The notes under the pieces: generated by a model
Database searches by the model: none
The model's input: the letters and a program-made list of their open reading frames with translations, nothing else
Told to the model about the DNA's origin: nothing
Shown here: piece after piece, positions 39,061 to 51,266 of the stretch
Layout of the letters: every line of letters starts with the position of its first letter
How positions within the stretch are numbered: the stretch's first letter is position 1
NCBI GenBank assembly: GCA_029204225.1
Contig: CM055102.1
Coordinates: 19,330,688 to 19,394,687, forward strand
Direction of reading: 5' to 3'
From: Diphasiastrum complanatum
Lineage: Eukaryota > Streptophyta > Lycopodiopsida > Lycopodiales > Lycopodiaceae
DNA: 64,000 nucleotides
Made by a program: the position numbers and the translations under genes

Positions 39061-40164
39061 GCTCTGGATGGACGGAAGGCGTTGACTATGCAGTTGCCTT
39101 TAACCTTTCTTATAGGGTGGCGATATGCTAGCTAAGAGCCTCGAGGAAAGCAGTATTTGCTTTTTGCATTTTGGAGTGCTGCTCCATCATGGCTTTGAGC
39201 TTTTGTGCCAGTGCTTGATAGGCCACCACTAGAATTGGAGTTTCCTCTAGAATAGCTGGTGGTGTGAAATCATTGAAGTCCACCAATTCCAATCATTCCT
39301 TCATAGCGGAACATGCTGCTTGTGCATTTGCGACGACCTCGTCCCGCTCTACTGTGATGTTATTGATGACAGTTTGCATGTTGGATATCTTCAGTTGGAG
39401 CTGGTTCTGGAGGTGGTTGAGCATTTGCTGCTATTGCTAATTATAAGCGGTGAGATTTTGGATCTACAGCTGCTATTGCTTATTTTTTGCCTCCAGTCTT
39501 CTTCTTTTTTTCTGAAGATCTGCCATGGTGCCATCATCAAATTGTCTCATGATATATTGTCCCCCTAGGTGCTGAATAAATTATACTGGAGCTCATTCAC
39601 CAACCATACCGCTTTTTGGGCTGTGAGGGCTAATTGCTCCCAATGGCCAATGTCAGGGAGAGTGCGGGTATAGTTAGGACATGGCATCGGATTAAAGGGA
39701 AAAAAATCTGGTTTGGGGAGATGGAGAATTTTGAGAAAAGACAGGAGGAGGTGATTGAGGGATTAGAGGTGGTGAATCTGGTGGGGACAGACTTTGTGGC
39801 GGAGACATGTGGAATGGGTTAGTTGTGATCGTGGTGGTTGGAGTTTGTGTTAGTAATTGTAAAGCCAAATCATCTACATTGATTGTAGAGTCAAGTGGGG
39901 TGGAAGATTGTACAGGTGAGGACTTTTGTGGGAGTGTGGAATCAAAGCCTGTGTTGAGAGTGAATGAGGGTGTGGAGGTAGTGGTAAATGGTGGGGGTGG
40001 TGGTGGAAGAGTAGTTCTGATAGCATAAGTAATGTTCATGATCATATGAAGTGCACATTATATGATCATGTTTGTTGTGATCATTTTGTGCTGAGTGGAC
40101 AGAACCACGCCCACGGAACCAAAACCGGAAGCACCTACATCGAGTGAACTGTCTGCTGCTACTG

Positions 40165-40563
40165 CTATGGTTTGTGTAAGGCCTCCTGTTGCGCTAGGAC
40201 TTCCTTTGGGACTTGAGAGGGTTTCAAGCTCCCGTTGGATTCATCATACTCTACCCCTATATCATTGGATAAGATATCAGGGGAGATGGTGTCATTTGTG
40301 CTGATTGTTTTACCCTTTTGCTTCTTTATTAGTGGTGCTGGTGAAATAGATTCTGGTGGTAGTTGTAAGGTGGCCCTCTTTTTGGTGCTCGGATAGATGT
40401 CGTCGAGCTCTCTGATAGCAGCTGCCGCTCGATGTCCCAACTGCTTGCTGACCAACATGTGGAGAAGATATCCACATTTGGTGGTGGGTTTTTTGGCTTT
40501 TAGGGCCCCACATAACTTGTCTGAACCTTTTCTGCCCACTTGTAGTTGTGAGTGGGATCATCC
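40165..40563 (-). pseudogene. Uncharacterised ORF, N-terminal part (pol-less element)
   Basis: This frame starts shortly after the primer site and encodes a basic, low-hydrophobicity segment (KLCGALKAKKPTTKCGYLL, ELDDIYPSTKKRATLQLPP). It resembles the position, but not the sequence, of a Gag N-terminus. Its link to the downstream frames across 39060-40165 is broken by stops. Confidence 0.5.
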
Positions 40564-40633
40564 ATGGTGAGGGTCAAGGAGAAGAGATCGCTCGGTGGTA
40601 TGCGATCCATTTTGACTGTATGGACCTCGATCA

Positions 40634-40648
40634 TAGCAACAGCGCCAA
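40634..40648 (-). promoter_or_regulatory. Primer binding site, tRNA-Asp-like
   Basis: The minus-strand sequence TTGGCGCTGTTGCTATG beside the LTR is close to the TGGCGCCGTTGCC site used by many plant Ty3 elements with tRNA-Asp. Confidence 0.7.
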
Positions 40649-41416
40649 TGTCGGAAGTAAATCTTGGGTTATGCGATGGCTAGATCTACTCACAATGTGG
40701 TGTAGTATAGAGAGGATCGTCCACCTTTTAAGATCCTACAAACGGAAACAGTTAACAAGAATGAACGCACTAAGGCTTACCCAACTAGTGCCCGAAATAG
40801 AAATGAAACTATCTGAAAACAACAACAATAAATCCTTGCTAAGGCTTACCCAACTAGCAAGGTTTCTAAACTAGATCTTAAATTAACACCCAAAAGGAAA
40901 ATAGAATGATAGATTGCAGCTAACTAATAATCAATCAAATAAGCACATGCCACAATACAAACCAATGAGAAGGAGGCAAGAGGAGGCCCGAGCACCTTCC
41001 TAAAGGGAACACAAATGAAATAGAAAGATGGTTTCCAAAAATAGAGAGCAAGATAACTTAATCTCAAAAGTGCTATTTACATGGCAAATACCTCTCCTTT
41101 TATAGCAAGGAGGGTCTTCTATAAGTATCCACTAACTTATGGGATTAACTTATTTCTAGCCATTCTAGAACTTCTAACCTAGGACTTTAAAACCTCAAAG
41201 TTTCTAACTTAGAAAAACTTAAGAAAAATATTTCTAAGCTTAACTATCCTAAGTCTAAGTTATTTTATTATTTAAGCTTCTACTCATGGTCTTACAAGAC
41301 ACATGCCATGGTTGAAGTTTATTGACAAATACTCATACGTGAACTTACAAAACACATGCCACAGAGTTTTATTTCTCTTTTTGATTATTTTTGCTGTGTT
41401 AGCACTATTGCTAGCA
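40649..41416 (-). repeat. 5' LTR of the pol-less element
   Basis: 768 bp from TGTCGGAAGT to ATTGCTAGCA on the plus strand, homologous over most of its length to the solo LTR at 3200-4015. The right edge cuts a plus-strand copia integrase. Confidence 0.88.
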
Positions 41417-41840
41417 CTAATTATCTTTGTAATGGGTGGACAAGTGCTTCCTTTGATGGTAAAACTTCTTTTGAGGTCCTTTATGGTACAAGGCTGAGTG
41501 TCAAGCATTGTAGGAATTTTATGAGATCAAAATCATCTATTGTGACAACCAATCAGCCCAATCACTTGCAACTAATCCTACATTCCATGCAAGGAGCAAA
41601 CACATCGAGATTGCTCATTATTTTATGAGGGAGAAAGTGCAAGCCAAAGAGATCAAACTCCAGCATCTGCCATTATCAAGTTGCTTGGCTGATTTGTTTA
41701 CTAAATATTTACCTAAAGATTCATTTGTCAAGCTTAGATCTTCAATTGGAGTGATTGATAAAAGTATTGTTGTTTCCAAGGCTAGATTTGAGGAGGAGTG
41801 TGAAAAATTGACTATGTTGGCAAATCTACCCATGTAGAAT
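41417..41840 (+). mobile_element. Copia remnant: integrase piece fused to RNase H C-terminus
   Basis: A short integrase C-terminal segment (FDGKTSFEVLYGTRLSVKH, 41440-41510) is followed at once by the RNase H C-terminus (QAKEIKLQHLPLSSCLADLF, then TKYLPKDSFVKLRSSIGV). Reverse transcriptase has been deleted between them. The left edge is the LTR at 40649-41416. Confidence 0.88.
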
Positions 41841-43203
41841 ATTGTACATTTTGACTATATTTTTTGTTTGTCACTCGTATGGCCAAAGTGCCACTTGGAA
41901 ATCTACACCTAATGTAGGTTAGCACGAGTCAAGAGGAGTGGTTGTGTCCATTTGGTAGTGATTCCTACTTTGTAGGATCTAGACCTTAATTTATGATGAG
42001 ATTTGTACCAAACATGCACCTACCAAGCACGACTCTAGGATCTAGACTAGGGTTTCATTTTAGGGCAAGAAAGTTGAATCTACTTCCTTATTATATGCTG
42101 GATTTTCACCTAACTTTGCAAAGGAAGTGTGTTTTACTATGTATTCCCATTCTCCATAGTGAGAAGATAAAAACTTTTTGGAGCTCTAAGAGAAAACTCA
42201 GATTTTCTCTCTTTGTATGATGATAATGATTGATTCCAATGAAACTCAGCTTTGGCACACATAAACCTTTGTCTACAGGCCGTACAACAGCCTTCTATTC
42301 ACACGTGTGAACTCGGAATTCAATTTTTGATCAATGCTTTGATTGTCTCTACTTGTTTTCTATCAAGCTGCTAAACTAGATCTTGTTTTGTTGACTAGTA
42401 ACTGATAGATTGTTAATCAAGCACACAATCAACCTTGTGGATCATTCAAAGATCCACTTATGGTCCTCGATTACTGTACTTTCAACACCAAAAAACATAG
42501 GATACTTTTCATAAGTCTTATTCCTAACCTAGCTTTGGAATGGCACCTTTGGAATGAGACCAAAGTGTGCATAGATAGGCTACAGATTTTCTAGGAGCCA
42601 AAAATAGCAATTTTTACATTGTTTTTGGATCTCAAGAACTTGACCCCAAATTAGGGTGGATCTTATGACCTATTAGGTTAGAAAATAGGGTTAGGTCATT
42701 GATGGATCAAAGGTAGCCCTAAATGCTCATATCCGAGGCATTTATGTATAAATATGTAATGGATTTGCCATCCAATTATGAGTAAAATTGAGATCTTCCT
42801 TTATGACTAGTTTTGGTCTCTATTATTTGTTTGATGATTGTTATGGGCATTTGGATTTTTGTAATGATTCGAAGGTTTGGAGGGTGCTGGTACAATACAC
42901 AGGTAGCAACAGGCCGTACTTTCACACATGTGAGAGGTTTTGCATGATTTTGGAGCCAATTTGTGGAGTTCAAGCCAAGATAAAGTAGAAATCAATATAT
43001 TGATTTGTGTTCTAGCCATTGGATCATAATTAGATGCTTTCTTCATCATTTCTAGGATGAATTGGACTTCTTTTGCTGCATTTTCAACAATAACCACCAT
43101 TTTACATCACTATCACCCAAAAGTCGGCTACTCAAAATTGATGACATTCTTGTTCAATTTGGTATAAATTACAATACTTTAAATAGAGACCTTTATTAGG
43201 TAA
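41841..43203. other. LTR-like DNA with CACACGTGTG and CACACATGTG palindromes
   Basis: No coding domain is recognised. Position 42289 has CACACGTGTG and 42923 has CACACATGTG, the same motif type found in the LTRs at 105-755 and 62285-63104. A TATA-like 'tgtataaatatg' lies at about 42746. It probably includes one or two decayed copia LTRs, one perhaps the 3' LTR of the remnant at 41417, but the ends are not certain. Confidence 0.45.
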
Positions 43204-44278
43204 TTTTACAAGTATAGGTGAGGAAGCCTCAATCCAAGGTAGAGCCTCCAAATGTCCTCCAAGCAACCTGCAAGCTTCAAGATGCTTCCCAACTCCAAGC
43301 TAGGATGCCTCCACTTGCAAGTAAGGATCTGCAAGCCTTCAAGAATCTCTCCTCCACCTGAGTCCCTACTCTTTAAACACAAAGATAGACAACAAGTTGG
43401 CCTCAAGTATTCATGACCCAACCATAGCTAGATCCAAGCTCCAAGCAAGACCTATCTAGCACCCCCTTGCTAACCATAAACAAATCACAAGCATACCACA
43501 ACACCTCATAGCATACTCAAGATCCAAACCCTATTTATGTCCCATACCATAAGCAAGATCCAAACCTTAAGCATACTACCACAAGAAAACACTCTACACA
43601 CTAGTAGCAACACTAAAGCATAAGTAAAGCAAACAAGAGAGATCAGCCCCTCCCAATGGGCGCCCTACTACCCTCATATAGATGGCCTATGGAGCGCTCC
43701 AATGCACTACAAAGTTCCATGCTCATCCAATGAGAGAGAGAGAAGCCTAGGGGAGTTAAAGAATCTCCAAGAGCTTCCATAGGCTTATGGAAGGTCAAGA
43801 GACTCCTTCCATAACCTATGACTCTTTGAATGTCTTTCTTGTGTGATTTGGGAACTCAATGGACACTTTAGAAGGGCGCCCTCCTACTAGGTCCCATTGC
43901 CCAAGTTGTGCATGTATACTTTGGTCCTAGACCAATAAAGTGATATGGTTCAAGACTGAGGCCCAAGGTTTAAAAAAATAGTCATCCAATGACTTTCTAA
44001 CACCTCTCTAGGTTCCATACCTCCATTCAAGGCATAGACACCTACATGCCCTTAACCAAGGACACTAGTACCAAAATCTAAGGCACCTACTCTTAATACT
44101 AAGGGTACCCCTTATCCAAGGGTCACGTGACTCCATACCTCCGACTAAGGTATAGTCACTTGCATGTCCTTATCCAAGGGCACATAACCTCAATCCTAAG
44201 GATACCTTACCATGTAGCCCCAGCACTAAATGGACTAATAGGGGTCTGAAGTATTGCTAGTTACATAGGCATGTAACA
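43204..44278 (-). repeat. 3' LTR of the Ty3 element
   Basis: On the minus strand it starts TGTTACATGCC right after a polypurine tract (44296-44279) and ends near CTTGTAAAA. It is an inverted copy of the LTR at 33831-34955 over its full length, with about six GA units in place of the long (TC) tract. Confidence 0.88.
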
Positions 44279-44333
44279 TTCCTTCCCTCTAAACTTAAAT
44301 TTTTCCTTGTAGGGAAAAATTTGAAAAATTCTT

Positions 44334-45020
44334 CTAGAGATCAACCTCCTTTTCCCAGGTATCCTCCTCTTCTGATTTGCCCCTCCACCTGACTAAAAAT
44401 TTCCGAAGCACTCTACTTTGTAGAGTCCTCTGCCGGCTATTAACAATCGCCTCGGGTTCAGGTGGTCCACTCACGGACTCATCACGAAGAAGTTCCGCTA
44501 GATCTTCCACATGGACCAAGGTCTCCCCAACCCCCAACGAGGGTTTCAACTTACTAACATGGAAAACAGATTGAGTTCCAATGTTAGCTGGAAAGTCTAG
44601 TTTGTATGAGGCCTTGTTTCTCACTTGGATAACCTTAAAAGGACCGCAATACCTAGGGACCAACTTTGCACACTTAATAGTTTTCAAGCCCCTAGAGTGA
44701 CTAGGGACTCTCAAAAACACCTAGTCGTTGACCATGAATACCTTGTGCTTCCGAGATAGATCAGCATAGTGCCTTGCCATGTCTTGGTGGGCACTTCTTA
44801 TGCTATCTTTAGCCAGCTGTAACATTTCTTGCATATCCGCAAGAAAATCAGCTGCGGCTTGTACCTGTAGGTTTTTCATGCCAACACTAATTGGTGATCG
44901 AGGTTGAAAACCATACATAAGTATGAAAGGGCTGAATCCGATCGCTGAATGTTTTGCACTGTTATATGCAAATTCCACCAGTGGAAGGTACTGCTCCCAA
45001 TCAGACTGTCGATGGCCCAC
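44334..45020 (-). pseudogene. Ty3 integrase C-terminal region and chromodomain
   Basis: The frames 45020-44721 and 44720-44334 encode EFAYNSAKHSAIGFSPF, the GPY/F block LVPRYCGPFKVIQVRN, SVFHVSKLKPSLG and a chromodomain-like end (VLRKFLVRWRGKSEEEDTWE). A single stop separates the frames. Confidence 0.93.
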
Positions 45021-45530
45021 ATATGCTCAAAGCATATCCGCCATCGTCTGATTGGTCCTTTTCATTTGACTTTCTGATTCCGGATGATCTGTAGAACTCA
45101 AACTTAAAGTTGTTTCCAACTTTTCAAATACTGCTTGCCAAAAATTCCCAGTGAATTTTGGGTCACGGTCACTGACAATATCGCAAGGCAGCCCGTATAG
45201 TCGAAAAAGCTTTTCAACAAACAGTTGAGCTAGTTCGGAAGCTTTAACAATAGTTTTCATTGGGGTAAATTGAGCAAACTTCGTAAGTCTGTCAACAATG
45301 ACCCAAACTGAATTGTGGCCCTTCCCTGTACGTGGAGGCCCGACCACAAAATCCATAGATATACTTTCCCACTTTCCGGTAGGAATATCTAAAGGATGTA
45401 ATAGGCCACTAGCTTTTAGCCTCTCTGCTTTATTTAACTAGCACTTTATACATTTAAGTACATAGGCCTCTACCTGACTTTTCATCTTAGGCCACCAAAA
45501 TTGCCTTCGAACTAAGTCAAGTGTTCTTTG
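45021..45530 (-). pseudogene. Ty3 integrase zinc region and catalytic core
   Basis: It includes VRRQFWWPKM and CIKC near 45440-45520 and the core with SMDFVVGPPRTGKGHNSVWV (first aspartate) and VSDRDPKFTGNFW (second aspartate). The third acidic residue falls in ESESQMKRTNQTM. Stops interrupt it near 45026 and 45430. Confidence 0.92.
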
Positions 45531-45659
45531 TATACCCGGATGTCATGCGCATGGACTATCATGACACTCATGCAAGATTTGGGCCCTTACAATGTCATTC
45601 TCTGGTACACACACCTTTCCTTTATGAAACAAAATCTTGTTTCGAATTAGGAAATCCGT

Positions 45660-46587
45660 TTAAGTTTTTCCGTGATTCGAGGAATCTTGCAAACCTGAAT
45701 CGACCCTCGAAAGTACTTGTTGCCAATACTTTCCAAAAAAAGGATCGGACTCATATAGTCCTTGAATAGACTGAAACAACCCCGGTTCTATAACAGTAAT
45801 GCACAACTGATTAATAACTAGTAATCTACTCAAAGCATCCGCTAGAGTATTTTGACTTCCTTTACAATAACGTATAGAAAAGTCAAAGATTTGCATCAGC
45901 TCAGCCCATCTAGCTTGCCTCCCCTTTAAATCTGTAGCATCACAGAAATATCAAAGAGTTTGACAATCCGTCAAAACTTTAAATCTGGCTCCATACAAAT
46001 AATGTCGCCAAATTTTTAAGGAATGAACAATTGCAAACAATTCCTTCTAATAAGTACAATACCTAGACTGAGCAAGATTGAGTTTCTTGCTTTCATAAGC
46101 CATAGGATGTCCATCCTGCATCAAAACAGCTCCAATAGCATAATCACTGACATCAGTCCTAACCACAAAAGCCTTATTAGGATCGCTAATGATTAGTATT
46201 GGTGTCGAACTGACACTTTTCTTAAGCAACTCAAAACAATTATTCATATCCTCTGTCCACACCTCTAGTGGACTCTTAGCCCTCCGGCTTAGCTTCTTAT
46301 AGCCTTTCAAAGCCTGGGTAAGGGGAAATGCCAATCGAGCAGCTTGGGAAATATGTCGACGGAAAAATCCCCCAAAAAGGCTTGATTTCTCGAACTGTGG
46401 TGAGAATAGGCCAATCTATAACCCTCTGGATACGATCAGCCTCAATCTCCACTCCCTGTTTGGAAATCTTATGCCCCAAGTAGGACAATTCCTTAGCAAA
46501 AAAGTCACACTTAGACTCCTTGGCAAAGAGCTTTTCCCTTCTTAGGATGTCCAAGACAACCCTAAGATGCTCTTTATGTTCCGCCAA
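45660..46587 (-). pseudogene. Ty3 reverse transcriptase C-terminus and RNase H
   Basis: Frames 46587-46297, 46334-46047 and 45896-45660 carry [20 protein letters not shown] and CDFFAKELSYLGHKIS, then RNase H with VVRTDVSDYAIGAVLMQDG and the Ty3 tail KGSQNTLADALSR. Frameshifts near 46330 and stops between 46047 and 45896 break the frame. Confidence 0.92.
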
Positions 46588-46637
46588 AAGTCTTACTGAA
46601 CACTAGGATATCATCTATGAATCTTCCCAAATATGGC

Positions 46638-47039
46638 CTAAACAAATCGTTCATCATCTGTTGGAAAGTTGCCGGTGCATTGGTCAAACCAAAAGGCAAC
46701 ACCAAAAATTCGTAGTGACCAAAGCGAGTTCAAAATCCGGTTTTTGGTATCTTCTACCTTAATGCATATCTGATGGTAGCCCGATCTTAGATCTATCTTG
46801 GTAAAGTTCTCAGCACCACCAAGATAGTCTATTAGATCATCCATCCGCGGCAGTGGATATCTATTCTTAACGGTTACCTTGTTCAATTTCTTATAGTCGA
46901 TGCAAAACCTTATAGTCTCATCCTTCTTGGCAATCAGAACCACTGGTGATGCCCAAGGAGACTTACTAGGTTGTACCCACCCCTTTTTCAGGTAATCATG
47001 TAATTGTCTATTTACCTTAGTCTCTTCCGATGCACTCAT
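46638..47039 (-). pseudogene. Ty3 reverse transcriptase N-terminal half
   Basis: [40 protein letters not shown] and [13 protein letters not shown] are present, with the first catalytic aspartate in KIDL. A frameshift follows (46700), after which the F/LDD region is scrambled. Confidence 0.93.
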
Positions 47040-47051
47040 ACTATAAGGACA

Positions 47052-47740
47052 CTATGCGATTGGAATTGCTCCAGGTATTAGATCAATTTTATGATCAACT
47101 GTCCTTTCTGGTGGTAAACCTACATGAAGGTCTAAAAAAACATCATTGAATTCCTGCCTAAGTTCATTATAGGCTTCAAATTTTGTAGTGTTCTCACTGG
47201 GTATATTCATGGCATTTATGTTAAGTTCTTCATCATTGTAGCAAATGATATCATTATGAAAACATAAATAAACTTTAAAATTAGAATTCTTCATAATAGA
47301 ATTAAGTTCCTGTTTAGAATAAGGGTTACCATTTTTAGTGTCAACACTTAAACTAGCCTTGATCTTAATTGAAAAATTCTCATGCATAAAAGATAAAGAT
47401 TTCTCAACAAAATCAATTCTCAATGACTTGTTCTTATCATAATGCCATTGTTGCCCAAGAACAATATCTACATTAGCTAATGCAACAACATAATATTCTA
47501 GTTTTTCAGAGTAATCTTGAATGTGCAATTCTACATCAAGAACAATCAAATCCATCAAATCGGAATTACTTCCCGATGCCATTGTCACGCGATATTTTTT
47601 CTCACTTTTTCTGGTAGGAAGGTTTAGTGTCTGCACCAAATTTACAATAATAAAGCTATGAGTGGATCCCGTGTCAAAAAGAACATTAACAACTTGATCA
47701 TTAACTTTACCTTTAATGCAAATAAGGTCATTAGTCCAAA
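47052..47740 (-). pseudogene. Ty3 protease and connection domain
   Basis: A DTGSTHSFI active site lies near 47670 in one frame, then after a frameshift the 195-codon frame continues with VDIVLGQQWHYDKNKSL and ends in LPPERTVDHKIDLIPGA, the segment preceding reverse transcriptase. Confidence 0.9.
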
Positions 47741-48699
47741 AACTAAAGAACTAAGGAAACAAACATCCATCTCATTGCTTCGAGATAGATTACCTGAGGT
47801 TGAAGCTTGTTTTTTGACGCAATCACATGCAAGGTGACCCTCGCCATTACACTTGAAGCACAGGTTCTTCTTACGAGCTTCAGCTTTATCATTGTCACCT
47901 TGATGGTTTTTAAAATTTTTCTTGGTTTTCTTAGGATTGTTGGAATTGGGATGTGTTTCACTAACAGCTTCTCTATGCTTCATCTTAAATTGAAAACCTT
48001 TTTTCTGCTCATTAGGTTGTTGACCCCTAGGTGGCTTAGGTGTGTCATCAAAGTATTTTGCAGCCCTAATAGCATCTTCTAGGGTTTTTGGTTGGTTCCT
48101 ACAAAAATCCACTTGATAATCTTTTGGTAACCCATCAATGAACATTAACATTTGTACCTTAGGCGGAATGTCACTATAAAGTGGATTCAGGCACTCATGA
48201 AAGTCTTGAATAAATTGTTCTAAACCTTTATTCATGGTTAGATGACTCAACTTTTGGAAGTGTTCATAGTCATCTAAAAGTGGTAGAAAATAATCCCTTA
48301 AAAGCTTGCAAAAATCATCCCATGTACAAGGTTGATTGCCCTTTGCAACTAAGTCATCCCACCAAACTAAGGCTCTTCCTTCAAGGAACATGGTGACAGT
48401 GGATAACTTTTCAGATTCATGGAATTGGTTCATGGCAAAGTATTTGTTCCAAACATTTAGCCAAGAACTTACCACTTGTAAGTTCCTATCTTTCTTCTCC
48501 CCCTTAAACACTTTTACGGGAGGTGGAACTACATGCTTCTTCTGATTGGCTAACCTAGACTCTAAGCCTTGGTTTCCTTGATTAGTTTCAAGAAGCTGCT
48601 TATTAGCTGCTTGAAGTTGTTGGTATAAAGTTCAAGAGCTTGTGCCACATTGGATGGGTTTGATAGCTCAAATGTTGGGTTTTCATTGGTTTGATCCAT
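47642..48699 (-). pseudogene. Ty3 Gag with zinc knuckle
   Basis: The likely start codon is at 48699. After a frameshift near 48620 the frame continues with a coiled-coil-like stretch, then FKGEKKDRNLQVVSSWL and the capsid core (ALVWWDDLVAKGNQPCTWDD, LEQFIQDFHECLNPLYSDIP). The nucleocapsid knuckle is CFKCNGEGHLACDC (CX2CX4HX4C). Confidence 0.92.
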
Positions 48700-48739
48700 T
48701 GGGGTTGCTTGTGTGTTTTTCTATTATGCAAATACAACA

Positions 48740-49285
48740 ATAAGTGCTCAAATTAGAATGATACAAATGCTTCAATTGTTACATCCAATGCAAATAGAAA
48801 GTATTTACTTCTATTCATTCAATCTTATTGTTTGTAAACTCAATCCAAGCCTACTAGTTGCAAGTTCAAACCAAGCTTAAGAAGGAAACAGCAACAAGCT
48901 ACATTTGCCTTAATCAAAAGCAAAAATGAACCAAATCCTTATATAAACTTCAATTAACTAATCCAAGCTAATGTTTACATAAAGTTCCCATTCCAATTCC
49001 AATTCCATTTAGCCCTAAGTTCCCTATACATAGATTCTCCTAAAATACAGTCCTAAGCATGGACCACCTATTCATAAAATTGCTATTGATAACTCTACAC
49101 ATACATACATTGTCTCATACCTTGTCTAAAATCCATTTAGTGTGTTCTGGGCCTCACAAGGATATTACTTACTTTTGGGTCACATCCAGTATGACGTTGC
49201 ATAACTGACAGCTTGATTTACTAGAGTACCGTGTATCCAAGACTAGGAATATACTGAATCCTACTTACTAGTCATGGACATAACA
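48740..49285 (-). repeat. LTR at the 5' side of the Ty3 element
   Basis: On the minus strand it begins TGTTATGTCCATGAC at 49285, preceded by a polypurine tract (49301-49286, TTTAAGGAGGGAAGAA). It contains TTATATAAGG at 48946-48937, a good TATA box for transcription into Gag. The downstream end near 48740 is uncertain because no primer site is recognisable. The polypurine tract on its outer side means another element's 3' end also abuts it. Confidence 0.65.
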
Positions 49286-49301
49286 TTCTTCCCTCCTTAA
49301 A

Positions 49302-51110
49302 CTACTTCTATCCTTAGAAGCTCTCTAAACAGAAAAGAATTAAAGCTCCTTTAACTTTCAATATTAACCGAGAAAATCATTATCCTTAGTCTGACTTTCA
49401 TATCAAACAAGTACTCAGAGATAAACCTATTTCAAATCATTAATCTTTGCTCTAGAGTACAACTTAGGTTTGAAAAAGTTCACTAAGCGATAAATTTTCC
49501 AACTGGGTTATATTCACCATAAGTTAGTAACATCACCTTCATTAAAGCATTTACATGAAACATTGGGTGAGATAATCTAACTTAAGAGATTAAAGTTAAA
49601 GAAATAATAAAATCATTATAATTACAATCTGAAATTATCCATAACTCTAACAAATTATCCATAATTCTAACAAATAATTCATCCACTAGATAATTTCAAT
49701 TCTCCACAAATAAAATACTTATCTTTGTGAGAATATCTGTGAGATCCATAGGCTCTCAAAGAAAATACTGGAGTAGAGAGATTCAAAACACTGATTTGAA
49801 TTCTTACTCAAATAATAGATAAAAAATTAATCATCACACTTAAGAATCATTACACTTCCTTATTATCCTCTGACAATAATTAAGTATCTATTTATGATTC
49901 GTCAACCATAAATATTTAGATTCATATGATCCGTCAATCATTTTTCCTGAAATCCAAATCATACTTAATCATTTACAGGATACTGTAGTATATGTCTAAC
50001 ATAACTCAGGAAAAGTAAGAGTCATTCCAAAAATCTTTCCATTAAGAAAATATTGGATTTAGGAATACTTCCAAAACATGATTCTTTAACTAGAGTGCAA
50101 GATTCAAGTTCTATAAACAACTGGTAATTAAAGACTGAATACATACCAAAATGACAATCATCTTCAACTACAAAAACTTTAGATTACAATCCAGAATCAC
50201 ATCTAGATATCCAAAGTCCTGCTGAATATCAATTCAGATGTTATTCTTGGATTCATTATGATTCGTTATCCACTTGAGCTCTCTGGGATACAATCACTAA
50301 TGAGCTGAGTCCCTTCCTTAACTAAGGAATACTCTATTCCAAGAATACTGTATATCCAATGCACATAATTTCAACTGATGAACCCAAATGATTCACTAAT
50401 CATGCGTCTTACAAGCAATATAATTAAAAAATTATCAGTTCCCGATGAATCCAATCACACTGATCGTTTTACCAATTAACTTCATCCTGGAGTAACAAAG
50501 TACTCAAGTTAATTGCCAATGATTCAGAAATCTCAAATGTCTAGGTGAAGAATTCAATTATACTAGTATAACACCCCATTTAGATCCTTACCCAAATCAT
50601 TCATAAGTTAATCCATAAATCTTCTATACAAAGATTTGTTAACTCTGCAACTATATGTCAAAACAATACTTGATCATATGCTTATGTTCACCGACTAGGT
50701 TAAGTGCACTAGATAACCTTAGTAACTAGGATTACACAGTAGATTCATACAAGATTAATCGTGCATATATGAGAATAATCTCACTATGCCCCAGTACATA
50801 AACACATTCTTACCTGGCAAATTCCTCCAGAACCCACATATGTTACTCACATATCTCACTGAGATCTTGTAACTCACCTACAAAATATTTTCTATTTCTC
50901 ATGAGTAAATAACATATCCGAGAAATCTTTGAGATGAATAAAATTCTCTCTCAGCAGTTTTCCAATCCCATTTACCTCTAATTACATAGTTTCTCCCACC
51001 TGGTTAACCCCACCCCTTTCTGATCCTAGTACTTAAACTAAGATTAGGTTGATCCAATATAGAACTTTCAGACTTACTTCCAAAAATAAAAAATGCAAGA
51101 TGTACACAAC
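49302..51110. repeat. Non-coding repeat, copy 1 (inverted match at 58650-59745)
   Basis: Positions about 49640-51110 match 58650-59745 in inverted orientation. Shared words include 'aaggaatactctattcc', 'ctctcagcagttttccaatc' and 'tagtacttaaactaagatt'. About 360 bp at 50350-50700 is absent from the second copy. No coding frame is visible. The left end carries a Ty3-like 3' tail and polypurine tract, so it may be the 3' internal part of a degenerate LTR element. Confidence 0.8.
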
Positions 51111-51112
51111 AA

Positions 51113-51180
51113 TTGAGATATGCGATATGTGCGAGATATGTCAGATATGTGAGATGTGATATGCGACACACATCTTGCAT
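51113..51180. repeat. Short degenerate tandem repeat
   Basis: Six or so imperfect 10-12 bp units of the type 'gatatgtgcga' precede the (CT)n. Confidence 0.65.
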
Positions 51181-51187
51181 ATCTTGG

Positions 51188-51188
<1 letters not shown>

Positions 51189-51263
<75 letters not shown>
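51189..51263. repeat. (CT)37 microsatellite
   Basis: 75 bp of perfect CT directly upstream of, and in frame with, the endonuclease fragment. Confidence 0.98.

Positions 51264-51264
<1 letters not shown>

Positions 51265-51266
<2 letters not shown>

Larger units (their letters stand above)
43204..49285 (-). mobile_element. Ty3/gypsy chromovirus, near full length, degraded, with mismatched LTRs
   Basis: Minus-strand order: LTR (49285 to about 48740), Gag with zinc knuckle, protease, reverse transcriptase, RNase H, integrase, chromodomain, polypurine tract, LTR (44278-43204). The domain order and chromodomain make it a chromovirus. Several frameshifts and stops make it non-functional. The two LTRs have different sequences and lengths (about 0.55 and 1.07 kb), so it is recombinant, or one boundary belongs to another element. 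Confidence 0.88.
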
